This document shows, one piece after another, positions 17,300 through 26,192 of a DNA stretch of 64,000 bases. The notes below the pieces were generated by a model. That model had not been told where the DNA came from, made no database searches, and saw only the letters and a list, made by a program, of their open reading frames with translations. Where the stretch lies: assembly GCF_031954365.1 (NCBI RefSeq), contig NZ_JAUSVZ010000006.1, one strand, 5' to 3'. Position numbers and translations under genes: made by a program. Position 1 is the first letter of the stretch. The number at the start of each line of letters is the position of its first letter. Source of the DNA: Brevibacillus aydinogluensis. Lineage in GTDB: Bacteria; Bacillota; Bacilli; Brevibacillales; Brevibacillaceae.

Positions 17300-18148
17300 A
17301 TGAGCAGGTTTGGCCTGGTGCTTCAGGGAGGCGGGATGAGAGGCATCTACACGGCCGGTGTGCTGGATTGCTTTCTGGAACATGGCCTGATCGCCCCGTA
17401 CGTGGTGGCCGTCTCGGCAGGCGCCTGCAATGCACTCACGTATCTGGCGCGGGAGAAAGGACTGGGCAAGTCGATCTACATTGAACACCTGTGCGACATG
17501 CGCTTTTTTTCGTGGCGCAACCTGTTCCGCTACGGCTGCATGCTGGGCTTGGACTGTCTCTTTGACGAGATCCGCAGGCACGTACGTCCATTGGCGTTTG
17601 ATGTCTTTTCCCAGTCCAAGGAAAAGCTGGTGGTCGCGGCCACCAACTTCCAGACGGGGGAGAGCGTCTACTTTTCCAAAGACGAGCACAAGGAATTTCT
17701 GCTGGCGGTGCGTGCTTCCTGCAGCATTCCCCTGCTGTCGGGGGTGGTGCAGTACCAGGGGGTGACGCTGTTGGACGGCGGGCTGGCCGACCCAATCCCG
17801 ATTGAAAAGTCGCTTCAGGATGGCAACGAACGGGTCATTGTCGTGCGAACAGGGACGGAAGAGTACGTCCGGCAGCCGGTCAACCTGTCCTGGCTGGGAG
17901 AGCGATTGTTTCCCCGGTACAAAAATCTGGTGCGCGTCTTGTTCGATCATCACCGCCGATACAATGAGGCACTGGCACGGATCAGGTCGCTGCGCGAGGA
18001 GAAGCGGGCTTTCGTGATTACGCCAAGCCAACCGGTTCGCATCCGTCGAGTGGAACGCAATCCGGCCGGTCTGCTGGACTTGTACAACCTGGGTTACCAG
18101 GATGCAAGCAGGGCGCTGGAGCCGCTCTTTCGCTGGATCGAATCGTGA
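17300..18148 (+). CDS. patatin-like phospholipase family protein
   Basis: A 282-residue patatin/RssA-type serine hydrolase. The oxyanion Gly-rich loop is LQGGGMRG (8-15), the nucleophile elbow is VSAGA with Ser39 and the catalytic Asp is in LLDGGLADP (about D159), so the Ser-Asp dyad is intact. The family cleaves acyl groups from lipids; the substrate is not known here. No signal peptide, so it is cytoplasmic or membrane-associated. ATG 17300 follows GGGAGG; the frame is open further upstream, but that part lies over a terminator and a repeat. The gene is followed by its own terminator and looks monocistronic. Confidence 0.88.
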   Translation: MSRFGLVLQGGGMRGIYTAGVLDCFLEHGLIAPYVVAVSAGACNALTYLAREKGLGKSIYIEHLCDMRFFSWRNLFRYGCMLGLDCLFDEIRRHVRPLAFDVFSQSKEKLVVAATNFQTGESVYFSKDEHKEFLLAVRASCSIPLLSGVVQYQGVTLLDGGLADPIPIEKSLQDGNERVIVVRTGTEEYVRQPVNLSWLGERLFPRYKNLVRVLFDHHRRYNEALARIRSLREEKRAFVITPSQPVRIRRVERNPAGLLDLYNLGYQDASRALEPLFRWIES

Positions 18149-18190
18149 GGAACGTCCGCAGTCGCGCGCCTCTGTTTTCCCGGCTGTCGA

Positions 18191-18219
18191 CAGGCTCCTG
18201 ATGGGAGGGGCCTGTTTTG
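18191..18219 (+). terminator. intrinsic terminator after patatin gene
   Basis: CAGGCTCC (18191-18198) pairs with GGGGCCTG (18207-18214) with one G-U pair, followed by TTTTGTT. Confidence 0.6.
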
Positions 18220-18317
18220 TTGTTGCTGCTGCTCCAAGGGGCGGCGGTACAAGCAAAGCACGGCTGCTTGTCATACATAAAGAGTAGAAGAAGAGGAGGC
18301 TGGAGGAGGTGGGAGCC

Positions 18318-18713
18318 ATGACGCCGGGGAAAAATGAGACGGACAGCGCGCAGCGGATTTATCAACGCCTGGACAAGTTTGAGGAACGGATTGACCAGCT
18401 GGAAGGAAAAATGTCCGTGGCGACCACATGGCTGGAGCGCATCGAACACCGCCTGGAGAGGATGGAGGAGGTTCGGGCCGAACTGCTGCAGGCAATCACC
18501 AAATTGCAGACGGAGCTGGAACTGAAACGGATCACGGACAAGGACTTTATCCTGAAATTGTTGGACCACGACAGAATTGACATGGAACATATTACCAAAA
18601 TGATCGAGGGAGACAAGGGGAGAAAGCAGGAGCGGTTTTTGCAAATTTGGGCGGTATTGGGGCCAGTGCTTGCCTCCATCATTTCCGCTTTGTTTGCCAA
18701 GTATTTTTTATAA
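18318..18713 (+). CDS. hypothetical coiled-coil protein with C-terminal membrane anchor
   Basis: A 131-residue protein. Residues about 9-75 are a charged heptad-rich helix (IYQRLDKFEERIDQLEGKMS and on), a second helical stretch follows and the last 20 residues are a membrane segment (IWAVLGPVLASIISALFAKY). This layout, a coiled coil then a C-terminal helix, resembles XhlA-type holin accessory proteins, but it is longer and no lysis genes are near, so I do not assign it. ATG 18318 is chosen; the purine-rich GGAGGAGGTGGGAG run lies directly upstream. Confidence 0.65.
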   Translation: MTPGKNETDSAQRIYQRLDKFEERIDQLEGKMSVATTWLERIEHRLERMEEVRAELLQAITKLQTELELKRITDKDFILKLLDHDRIDMEHITKMIEGDKGRKQERFLQIWAVLGPVLASIISALFAKYFL

Positions 18714-18860
18714 GATTACAAGAGTGTCACAGAATCGTCACCTTTGTGGAAAGGTTGTGGAAGCGTGTTTCCATCTTTCTTCCGCAACTGCACTCTATTA
18801 TAATGACATAATGGACATAAAGGCGTAAGAAGTGCAAAGGAAGAAAGAGAGGACGACCTG

Positions 18861-19478
18861 ATGAAAAAGTTTGATGTATCCATCCTGGCTGCCGCCGTGC
18901 TGCTGCTGGCGCTGGCAGTGGTGGGTCTTTCGCAGGGAGAGTCGGAAGATCCGGCTGTCGCCAAGGTGGGAGACGTGACGATCACCGAGTCGCAATTCAG
19001 CGACGCGTTGAGACACAAGTACGGAGTACGGGTCATGGACCAATTGATTGCGGATGCGCTGATCACCCAGGAAGCGAAGCAGCAGGGCATCACGATTGAC
19101 GAAGCGGAACTGAACAAACAGGTGGAGGCGCTGAAGGAGTCGCTTGGTTCGGAGGAAGCATTCCGCCAATCGTTGGAAAAGAAAGGGTACAACGAGCAGA
19201 CGTTCCGGGAAGCGCTGAAAATCGTAATGCTGAAAGACAAGCTGTTTGACAAGGCGTATCCGGTGACGGAAGAGCACATCAAGGAATACTACGAAAAGAA
19301 CAAGGAAAAACTGGGCAATCCCGTGCCCGCTCTGGAACAGGTGCGGGAGAAAATCAAGGATAAACTGGCGGGCCAGTTCCGTGCCAAATACGAAGACGAG
19401 TGGATAAACGGATTGGAGAAAAAGTACGGCCCGACCCTGTTCGACCCCGTATTGGCGAAGCAGAAAGCGAGCCAATAG
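18861..19478 (+). CDS. membrane-anchored SurA N-terminal domain protein without parvulin domain
   Basis: A 205-residue protein with an N-terminal uncleaved-signal-like helix (about residues 8-24) and no lipobox Cys. The SurA/PrsA N-terminal chaperone pattern follows: VAKVGDVTITESQFSDAL, VMDQLIADALITQEAKQQGI and the helical pair ending at VTEEHIKEYYEKNKEKL. A PrsA foldase would carry a parvulin domain of about 90 residues there; this protein goes straight to the C-terminal helix (LEQVREKIKDKLAGQFRAKY). It is therefore a chaperone-only variant acting outside the membrane. A TATAAT at 18799-18804 lies upstream with no good -35. AGAAAGAGAGGACG precedes the ATG. Confidence 0.82.
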   Translation: MKKFDVSILAAAVLLLALAVVGLSQGESEDPAVAKVGDVTITESQFSDALRHKYGVRVMDQLIADALITQEAKQQGITIDEAELNKQVEALKESLGSEEAFRQSLEKKGYNEQTFREALKIVMLKDKLFDKAYPVTEEHIKEYYEKNKEKLGNPVPALEQVREKIKDKLAGQFRAKYEDEWINGLEKKYGPTLFDPVLAKQKASQ

Positions 19479-19633
19479 GAACAGCGTGGGCGCGCGTGCA
19501 TGGCGACCTGGGCCTCGAGATTACTGGCGGCACAGGTCGTTCGTTTTGTGTCATCGCATAGCCTAAGGCTGTCCCGCGGGCAGGTTCATGACCGGCGGGA
19601 AAAAACGCCGGCAACAGCAAGAGTGGAGGAGCT

Positions 19634-21094
19634 ATGATGAAACGCGTGACAAACAAGCGCAATGTGACCATTGCCGTGATGATCGCCACCTTTTTGGCCG
19701 CGATCGAAGGGACGATTGTCAGCACGGCGATGCCCACCATCGTCAGCGATCTGGGAGGACTTCATCTGATCAGTTGGGTGGTGTCCATTTACCTGCTGAC
19801 GTCGGCGGTCACCACCCCGATTTACGGAAAACTGGCCGACTTGTACGGACGGAAGATTGTGTTCAGCATCGGGGCCAGCCTGTTTCTGATCGGTTCGGTG
19901 CTGTCGGGGCTGTCCCAGACGATGGAACAGCTCATCTTGTTCCGCGCCTTCCAAGGGATGGGCGCTGGCGCCATTATCACCATTACCTATACGATTATCG
20001 GGGACATCTATCCGTTTGAAGAGCGGGGAAAAGTGCAGGGGTGGATGAGCGGGATCTGGGGCATCTCCGGCATCCTGGGGCCGCTGACCGGGGGCCTGTT
20101 GGTAGACTACGTCTCCTGGCACTGGATCTTTTACATGAATCTGCCGTTCGGGCTTGTGTCCATCGCGCTGATCGGGATGTATTTGCACGAGCAGATCGAA
20201 AAGAAACGGAAGCATGTCGATTATGCAGGAGTGGCGACGTTTACCTTCAGCATGACCGCGCTGCTGTACGCGCTGTTGAGCGGCGGGACGGATCACCCCT
20301 GGGATTCGCCGCTGATCATCGGACTGCTGGTCGCAGCTGCATGCGGCCTTGCACTGTTTTTCTACATCGAGAAAAAGTCGCCTGAACCGATGCTGCCGCT
20401 GCAGTTGTTCTCCATCCGTGCCATCAGCGTTGCCAATCTGGCGGGCTTTTTGCTGTCGGCTGTCTTGGTAGCCGTCTCCTTTTATCTGCCGATGTGGATT
20501 CAAGGGGTTTACGGTCAGGGCGCGACCGGCTCCGGCCTGACGCTGATTCCGATGTCGATCGGCTGGCCGCTGGGAGCGGCGTGGAGCGGCCGGCTGCTGG
20601 CCCGCATCGGGATTCGCACCACCTCGCTGATCGGGGTAATCGCCCTGATTGGAGCGACGCTCTGGCTGGCGTTCATTTCGCCAGAAACGCCGCACGTGGT
20701 GCTGTTTGTGATCACCTTTATCGTCGGATTCGGGTTCGGCTTTGCCTTTACCTCGTTCACCGGCGCTGTCCTGTCCGTCGGTTGGAACCTGCGCGGAGCC
20801 GCGATGGCGACCAACACCTTGATCCGGACGCTGGGGCAGACGATCGGCATCGCCCTGTTCGGTCTGATGCTCAACCAGTCGGTACGAGGCATCCAGGGGA
20901 CGGAGGGGATCGACGTCAACAAAATCCTCAACCCGGAGACGGCCCGACACTTGCCGGCAGACGTGCTGCAGGCGGCGCGGGAAGCGCTGGCCGGCGGGCT
21001 GCATCAGATCTTTGTCGTACTGGCGTTGTTGGCAGTCGTCGGTCTGGTGGTGACGCTGGCGTATCCGCGGCAGGAGCGGCAGGAAGCGGCGTAA
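19634..21094 (+). CDS. MFS multidrug transporter, DHA2 (EmrB/QacA) family
   Basis: A 486-residue, 14-helix drug:proton antiporter. Motifs seen include DxxIVxTAMPTI in helix 1 (EGTIVSTAMPTIVSDLGG), the loop 2-3 motif GKLADLYGRK and motif C in helix 5 (GIWGISGILGPLTGGLLVD), all typical of DHA2 pumps. Glu25 replaces the usual helix-1 Asp of QacA/EmrB-like proteins. GGAGGAG lies just before the ATG pair at 19634/19637. A CCGGCG/CGCCGG hairpin at 19592-19611 lies about 20 nt upstream of the start with no T run on this strand and could affect expression. There is no adjacent regulator, so substrate and inducer are unknown. Confidence 0.88.
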   Translation: MMKRVTNKRNVTIAVMIATFLAAIEGTIVSTAMPTIVSDLGGLHLISWVVSIYLLTSAVTTPIYGKLADLYGRKIVFSIGASLFLIGSVLSGLSQTMEQLILFRAFQGMGAGAIITITYTIIGDIYPFEERGKVQGWMSGIWGISGILGPLTGGLLVDYVSWHWIFYMNLPFGLVSIALIGMYLHEQIEKKRKHVDYAGVATFTFSMTALLYALLSGGTDHPWDSPLIIGLLVAAACGLALFFYIEKKSPEPMLPLQLFSIRAISVANLAGFLLSAVLVAVSFYLPMWIQGVYGQGATGSGLTLIPMSIGWPLGAAWSGRLLARIGIRTTSLIGVIALIGATLWLAFISPETPHVVLFVITFIVGFGFGFAFTSFTGAVLSVGWNLRGAAMATNTLIRTLGQTIGIALFGLMLNQSVRGIQGTEGIDVNKILNPETARHLPADVLQAAREALAGGLHQIFVVLALLAVVGLVVTLAYPRQERQEAA

Positions 21095-21248
21095 CAGAAG
21101 GCTTTCACAGGCGAAAAGCAGTGCCGATTGGGCGGCGACCGTTACCCCTGCGGGTGGTTTGCGCTGCAGGGCAGAGCGGCGGCTTTTCGGCGGGTTAATC
21201 GGCAGCAGCGGCGGACATACTGATGGTAGTCCAACAGAAGGAGGAAGG

Positions 21249-21605
21249 ATGCTGGTGGCCGGTTTGCTCCTAAAGCTGTTTGTCTCCCCGGCAGTGGTCG
21301 TTCTCGCCGACGCCCTGTTCCCGGAATTGAATTACGCCTCCCTCTATCAGTCGATCGGTGTGGGATTGGTTTTTGCCATTGCCGGACATGTGCTGGAATT
21401 GTTTCTGCTGAGGCCCGGCACCTTGTGGCTGAGCACGGCGGTCGATTTTATCGCCGCCTTCCTCATCGTCAACCTGAGCGCCTTTGTCCTGCCCGGGGCA
21501 CGGATCGCCCCCATTGGCGCCGGTTTTGCCGCCATCCTGCTCGGCGTGGCTGAATACCTGCAGCACCTCTGGCTGATCAGGAGCGGACGAGCGGAAAAGG
21601 CGTGA
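21249..21605 (+). CDS. DUF2512 family membrane protein (YndM-like)
   Basis: A 118-residue protein with four helices (LLLKLFVSPAVVVLADALF, LYQSIGVGLVFAIAGHVLEL, LWLSTAVDFIAAFLIVNLSA, IGAGFAAILLGVAEYLQHLW), matching the small DUF2512 family found in spore-forming Bacillales. Function unknown. ATG 21249 follows AGAAGGAGGAAGG; the frame stays open upstream to 21159 but without a better start. A strong terminator follows. Confidence 0.78.
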   Translation: MLVAGLLLKLFVSPAVVVLADALFPELNYASLYQSIGVGLVFAIAGHVLELFLLRPGTLWLSTAVDFIAAFLIVNLSAFVLPGARIAPIGAGFAAILLGVAEYLQHLWLIRSGRAEKA

Positions 21606-21612
21606 CGAGCGA

Positions 21613-21656
21613 AGCCCTTCGGAAAAGACAAGATGTCTTTCCGAAGGGCTTTTTTG
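21613..21656 (+). terminator. intrinsic terminator after the DUF2512 gene
   Basis: AGCCCTTCGG and following bases (21614 on) pair with TCTTTCCGAAGGGCT up to about 21650 around a very short loop, followed by six T. Very stable stem of about 17 bp. Confidence 0.9.
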
Positions 21657-22018
21657 CCGATGGACGCAAAAACTTCCTGGAGGACACGCTACATCCCCTG
21701 CTTGTCAACCCATAAAAAAATAGTTTCACAAAATTGTTCATAAATTTGTTAACAGATTTATTACAAATGGCATGGGAGCTTGCAAGAAATTTTTGTATAC
21801 TAAAGAGGTTACCAGTATAGGCAGGTGTAGGGAATGGCCCTGGCTCTATTTGTTTGTCGCGCTCCGGTTGCTAATACTTTTCAGCATTGGGTATTATAGT
21901 GAGGGATAGCAGCAGGCGGAGTGATGGTTGACAGACAAAGGAGTACGAATAAACATTCGGCTGCACGGCAGTTGTGGGCGGAATGTTACCAACACGAAGG
22001 AAAGAGGGGTTCAATGGT
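21657..22018 (+). promoter_or_regulatory. AT-rich leader region upstream of ctaC
   Basis: Some 360 bp without a gene. The part at 21715-21775 is much richer in A and T than its surroundings and contains TTTCACAAAATTGTTC and further TTTGTT/ATTACAA words. They resemble binding sites of respiratory regulators such as ResD or Rex only loosely; no full Rex palindrome is present. TATACT at 21796-21801 could be a -10 but lacks a fitting -35. TTGACA at 21928-21933 lacks a -10. I see no riboswitch. Confidence 0.35.
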
Positions 22019-23062
22019 ATGAAGAGTTGGCAACAGTTTTGGCGTCAGCTTTTCCTGTTTGGGTTGTTGGCGCTGACACTTACCGGTTGCGGCATCCAAG
22101 AGCTCTCCGCGCTCAAGCCGCAGGGGCCGGTTGCAGCAATGCAGTTCGATCTGATGAAGTTGTCCTTCTTCATCATGACCGGCGTCTTTATCGTTGTTAT
22201 GCTGATCTTGACTTATGTCCTTATTCGTTATCGCAAGCGCCCAGGACAAGAGGGCATTCCAAAACAGGTGGAGGGCAGTCACACGCTTGAGATCATCTGG
22301 ACGGCCATTCCGTTCCTGCTTCTGATCATCATGGCTATCCCGACAGTCACCACCGGTTTCGCCCTTTCCAAAGAATACGACAATAAGGAAGCGCTTCAAG
22401 TTAACGTAACCGCTCACCAGTTCTGGTGGGAGTTCGAGTATCCGGATCTCGGCGTAGCTACCGCGCAGGATCTGGTGCTGCCGGTGGGCAAAAAGATTCA
22501 ATTCACCCTGAACACCGCCGACGTGATCCACGCGTTCTGGATTCCGGCGCTGGGCGGTAAAATGGACACCAACCCTGGTATGGAAAACAAAATGTGGCTG
22601 CAGGCCGACAGAACCGGAACCTTCTACGGCAAATGCGCCGAGCTGTGCGGGACGTCCCATGCTCTGATGGATTTCAAAGTGGACGTAGTGGAACAGGCCG
22701 AATTCGACGAGTGGGTACAGAGAATGAAAGCAGCGCAGACTGCCGAACCGCAGAATGCTACCGCCCGTGCCGCAGAAGGCCAAGCTATTTTCGAAAAGAG
22801 CTGTTTGGGCTGCCACGCTGTAGGCGGCAAAGGCGGAAAACTGGGGCCGAACCTTACCAACTTTGCCGACCGCATGCGCGTGGCGGGCATTAAACCGAAC
22901 GAACCGCAATACCTCGCAGAGTGGTTGAAAGACCCGCAAGGCATGAAGCCGGGCAACACCATGCCAAACCTCAACCTGGATGATAATCAGGTGAATGCGC
23001 TGGTTGATTACCTGTACACGCTCAGCGTGAAGGACGAGGCACAGAACAGTAACAAACAGTAA
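22019..23062 (+). CDS. ctaC: cytochrome caa3 oxidase subunit II with fused cytochrome c
   Basis: A 347-residue lipoprotein subunit of the terminal oxidase. The lipobox LTGC puts the lipidated Cys at 24, two helices follow (about 47-69 and 91-112) and the cupredoxin domain carries the CuA site CAELCGTSH with C206 and C210. A C-terminal cytochrome c domain has heme motif CLGCH (C262, C265, H266) and a Met ligand in the GNTMPNL region. It takes electrons from cytochrome c and passes them to subunit I. ATG 22019 fits the signal peptide. First of four tightly spaced oxidase genes. Confidence 0.96.
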   Translation: MKSWQQFWRQLFLFGLLALTLTGCGIQELSALKPQGPVAAMQFDLMKLSFFIMTGVFIVVMLILTYVLIRYRKRPGQEGIPKQVEGSHTLEIIWTAIPFLLLIIMAIPTVTTGFALSKEYDNKEALQVNVTAHQFWWEFEYPDLGVATAQDLVLPVGKKIQFTLNTADVIHAFWIPALGGKMDTNPGMENKMWLQADRTGTFYGKCAELCGTSHALMDFKVDVVEQAEFDEWVQRMKAAQTAEPQNATARAAEGQAIFEKSCLGCHAVGGKGGKLGPNLTNFADRMRVAGIKPNEPQYLAEWLKDPQGMKPGNTMPNLNLDDNQVNALVDYLYTLSVKDEAQNSNKQ

Positions 23063-23104
23063 GTGACCGTCATGAGGCAGTGACGCAAAAAAGGAGGTAA
23101 AACC

Positions 23105-24949
23105 GTGTCTGCACATGCTTCTCATGCACCCAAGCGGTCAGGGCTGTGGGATTGGCTCACGACAGTGGACCACAAGAAAATCGCGATCCTGTACCTGATT
23201 GCCGGCGGAATTTTCTTCCTGGCCGGCGGGATTGAGGCCCTGCTGATTCGTTTGCAATTGATGTATCCGGAGCTTAACGTCGTCGGTGCCAAGACGTTTA
23301 ACGAACTGATTACCATGCACGGCACCACGATGATCTTCCTGGCGGTCATGCCAGTGATTTTCGCCCTGATGAATGCGGTTGTACCGCTGCAAATCGGTGC
23401 GCGTGACGTTGCGTTTCCGTTTGTCAACGCACTCGGTTTCTGGCTCTTTTTCTTCGGTGGCGTGCTTCTCAACACCAGTTGGTTTTTGGGCGGTGCGCCT
23501 GACGCGGGCTGGACGTCTTACACGACACTGGCCCTCAATGAATACAGCGGACGCGGGATCGACTTTTACGTGCTCGGTCTGCAAATCGCCGGTCTTGGTA
23601 CCCTGATCGGTGGTATCAACTTCCTGGTGACGATCATCAACATGCGCGCGCCGGGTATGACCTTCATGCGCATGCCGCTGTTTACCTGGGCGTCCTTCGT
23701 GACCTCCGGTTTGATTCTGTTCGCATTCCCGGCGATCACCGTCGGTCTGGTACTGTTGATGTTTGACCGCTTGTTTGGGGGTAACTTCTTCAACACGGAT
23801 GCCGGCGGTAACGTTCTGATCTGGCAGCATCTGTTCTGGATTTTCGGTCACCCCGAAGTGTACATCCTGATTCTGCCTGCGTTTGGTATCATTTCTGAGG
23901 TCGTAAGTACCTTCTCGAGAAAGCGTCTGTTTGGTTACAGCTCCATGGTATTCGCGACCGCGCTGATCGGTTTCCTCGGCTTCATGGTGTGGGCGCACCA
24001 CATGTTCACTGTCGGTATGGGGCCGATTGCCAACATTCTGTTTGGTCTGGCGACGATGTTGATTGCGGTGCCGACCGGTATCAAAATCTTCAACTGGCTG
24101 TTCACCATGTGGGGCGGTCAAATCCGCTTCACCGCGGCAAACCTGTTCGCCGTCGGATTCATTCCGACCTTTACCATTGGCGGTATGACTGGTGTAATGC
24201 TGGCGAATCCGCCTGCTGACTACCAATACCACGACAGCTATTTCGTCGTCGCACACTTCCACTACGTAATCGTAGGGGGTCTCGTATTTGGTTTGTTTGC
24301 CGGACTCTACTACTGGTGGCCGAAAATGTTCGGCAAAATGCTGAACGAAACGCTTGGGAAATGGAACTTCTGGACGTTCTTTGTCGGGTTCCACCTGACC
24401 TTCTTCCCGCAGCACTTCCTGGGTCTGATGGGGATGCCGCGCCGCGTCTACACCTTCCTGGCCGGTCAAGGTCTGGAATTGGGTAACTTTATCAGTACGA
24501 TCGGCGTATTTGGCATGAGCATCGGTACGATTCTGTTCCTGGTGAACGTCGCCGTTACCGCGAAAAGCGGCAAACGCGCTCCGGCCGACCCGTGGGATGG
24601 CCGCACGCTGGAATGGTCGATTCCGTCTCCGCCGCCGGAGTACAACTTTGCGCAAACGCCGCTGGTACGCGGTCTGGACGCACTGTGGGTAGAAAAAATG
24701 GCGGGCAACAAAGGCATGACTCCGGCCGAACCGCTGGGCTCCATCCACATGCCATCCGGTTCCTTCCTGCCGTTCGTCATGTCTGTGGGACTGTTTATCG
24801 CCGGTTTCGGGTTCATGTATCACAACTACGTGGTCGTCGTCATCGGCTTGGCAATCACCTTTGCGTGCATGCTGCTGCGTTCGATCAATGACGACCCGGG
24901 CTATCACATTGAACCGGATGAGATCGAAGAGAAGGGGGTTAAGGCGTAA
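23105..24949 (+). CDS. ctaD: cytochrome caa3 oxidase subunit I
   Basis: A 614-residue heme-copper oxidase subunit I, with 12 to 13 helices. It carries the low-spin heme and heme-copper centre: HGTTMIFLAVMP near residue 63, the CuB region WIFGHPEVYILILPAFGIIS with the cross-linked His-Tyr pair, HHMFTVG, and VVAHFHYVIVGG with the axial His ligands. The Glu of the usual K/D channel landmark is replaced by the YS-type pattern seen in GYSSMV. It starts at GTG 23105 with AGGAGGT upstream. Stop and the next ATG share a base. Codons here are visibly more biased toward C/G-ending and GGT forms than in neighbouring operons, as expected of a highly expressed gene. Confidence 0.96.
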   Translation: MSAHASHAPKRSGLWDWLTTVDHKKIAILYLIAGGIFFLAGGIEALLIRLQLMYPELNVVGAKTFNELITMHGTTMIFLAVMPVIFALMNAVVPLQIGARDVAFPFVNALGFWLFFFGGVLLNTSWFLGGAPDAGWTSYTTLALNEYSGRGIDFYVLGLQIAGLGTLIGGINFLVTIINMRAPGMTFMRMPLFTWASFVTSGLILFAFPAITVGLVLLMFDRLFGGNFFNTDAGGNVLIWQHLFWIFGHPEVYILILPAFGIISEVVSTFSRKRLFGYSSMVFATALIGFLGFMVWAHHMFTVGMGPIANILFGLATMLIAVPTGIKIFNWLFTMWGGQIRFTAANLFAVGFIPTFTIGGMTGVMLANPPADYQYHDSYFVVAHFHYVIVGGLVFGLFAGLYYWWPKMFGKMLNETLGKWNFWTFFVGFHLTFFPQHFLGLMGMPRRVYTFLAGQGLELGNFISTIGVFGMSIGTILFLVNVAVTAKSGKRAPADPWDGRTLEWSIPSPPPEYNFAQTPLVRGLDALWVEKMAGNKGMTPAEPLGSIHMPSGSFLPFVMSVGLFIAGFGFMYHNYVVVVIGLAITFACMLLRSINDDPGYHIEPDEIEEKGVKA

Positions 24950-25575
24950 TGGCTACACATCACGTACATGCGGTTCTGCCTGACGAACCGGAAAAAGCCA
25001 CCCTGGAAGGGAAGAACAAGATCCTTGGCTTCTGGCTCTTCCTCGGCGGGGAAACCATTCTCTTCGGTTCCCTGTTCGCGACATTCATCGCTCTGCGCGA
25101 TCAGAACAACGGCGGCCCTACGTCGCAAGAGCTCTTCGACATGCCGCTCGTGGCGCTTGCCACCCTGCTGCTCTTGACCAGTTCGCTCACCAGCGTGTTC
25201 GCGGTGCTGGCAATGCACAAGAAGAACCTGAAACAGCTGCAGGCCTGGCTGACCGTGACGGTCCTGCTTGGCCTTGGCTTCCTCGGTCTGGAGATTTACG
25301 AGTTTATGCACTACTACCATGAAGGACACAAGATTTCCTCCAGCGCGTTTGGTTCGGCGTTCTACACGCTGGTCGGCTTCCACGGGGGCCACGTGCTGTT
25401 CGGGATTCTCTGGATTGTCACCTTGCAGTTGGCGGCTGTGAAAAAAGGCCTGACAGTGGTGACCGCTCCGAAGTTTTACGTCGCCAGCCTGTACTGGCAC
25501 TTCATCGACGTCGTGTGGGTGTTCATTTTTACCGTGGTCTATCTCATGGGTATGATCGGTGGAAAGGTGGGATAA
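24949..25575 (+). CDS. ctaE: cytochrome caa3 oxidase subunit III
   Basis: A 208-residue subunit III with five helices, as is normal in Bacillales. Landmarks are LGFWLFLGGETILFGSLFAT near residue 24, and helices ending in VGFHGGHVLFGILWI and YWHFIDVVWVFIFTVVYLMG. The WHFxDxVWxF motif is diagnostic for the family. ATG overlaps the ctaD stop (TAATG). Confidence 0.95.
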   Translation: MATHHVHAVLPDEPEKATLEGKNKILGFWLFLGGETILFGSLFATFIALRDQNNGGPTSQELFDMPLVALATLLLLTSSLTSVFAVLAMHKKNLKQLQAWLTVTVLLGLGFLGLEIYEFMHYYHEGHKISSSAFGSAFYTLVGFHGGHVLFGILWIVTLQLAAVKKGLTVVTAPKFYVASLYWHFIDVVWVFIFTVVYLMGMIGGKVG

Positions 25576-25578
25576 TCG

Positions 25579-25896
25579 ATGGGAGCACATACGCACAATG
25601 AAGAAGTACGCAAACCCAAAGTGAAAAAGGAAAGCGCGAAGAACCACATTGTCGCCTTTATCGCTTCCCTCGTGCTCACCGCCCTCGCTTTCATCGCTGT
25701 CGCGTATGAGGTAGTGCCGAGCGGCTTTACCGTACCCTTTATCATCGGTCTGGCGTTTGTTCAGGCACTGTTCCAGCTGTTCTTCTGGATGCACATGGAC
25801 CAAAAGGGACACGAGTTTGCGCGCATCTCGATTTTTGCCGGTGTGTTCTTCGTGCTGGCATTCGTGATCGTATTCGTGTTGTGGGTATGGGTGTAA
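25579..25896 (+). CDS. ctaF: cytochrome caa3 oxidase subunit IV
   Basis: A 105-residue subunit with three helices (IVAFIASLVLTALAFIAVAY, FIIGLAFVQALFQLFFWMHM, ISIFAGVFFVLAFVIVFVLW). FQLFFWMHMDQKGH is the family signature of the COX4_pro/CtaF group. It starts 3 nt after the ctaE stop. The terminator and a repeat fragment follow. Confidence 0.93.
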   Translation: MGAHTHNEEVRKPKVKKESAKNHIVAFIASLVLTALAFIAVAYEVVPSGFTVPFIIGLAFVQALFQLFFWMHMDQKGHEFARISIFAGVFFVLAFVIVFVLWVWV

Positions 25897-25912
25897 CAAA
25901 TTGATACAGAAG

Positions 25913-25941
25913 AAAGGGCAGACGAAAAAGTCTGCCCTTTT
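25913..25941 (+). terminator. intrinsic terminator of ctaCDEF
   Basis: AAAGGGCAGAC (25913-25923) pairs perfectly with GTCTGCCCTTT (25930-25940) around GAAAAA. The T run is short because the repeat fragment joins directly to the stem. Confidence 0.8.
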
Positions 25942-26050
25942 AGCATGTAGACAAAGTCCGTGGCGCATGGGTGATCGGGCCCGCTCGCTCTCTTGACGCC
26001 CAGCAAAGAAGTGGATGATGTCCGCTCCAAAACGCGACGCGGGCAGGGGC
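25941..26050 (-). repeat. truncated copy of the terminator-nested repeat element
   Basis: Read on the plus strand, GTAGACAAAGTCCGTGGCGC, then GGGCCCGCTCGCTC, TTGACGCCCAGC and GACGCGGGCAGGGG match the reverse complement of the right-hand third of the element at 53538-53865 almost base for base. The terminal repeat (here TAGCATGTAGACAAA) joins the ctaCDEF terminator stem directly. Homology stops near 26050, so the left two thirds are gone. Confidence 0.85.
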
Positions 26051-26192
26051 GTGGCCGACAGTGGACGTGCTGCCAACAGCCGAATATTTGTGCGAGTTTG
26101 TTCATTTTTACAAGACCAAGAAAGCGCAAATTCGCGGTATAATGAAGTTTAAATGGAGGGCACCCTTTCTAGTAAGAAAGGAGTAGGGATAC

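Noticed and set aside
21928..22290. A 120-codon frame overlapping the start of ctaC
   Set aside because: It overlaps the well-supported ctaC signal peptide and TM region in another frame, with a biased shadow composition.
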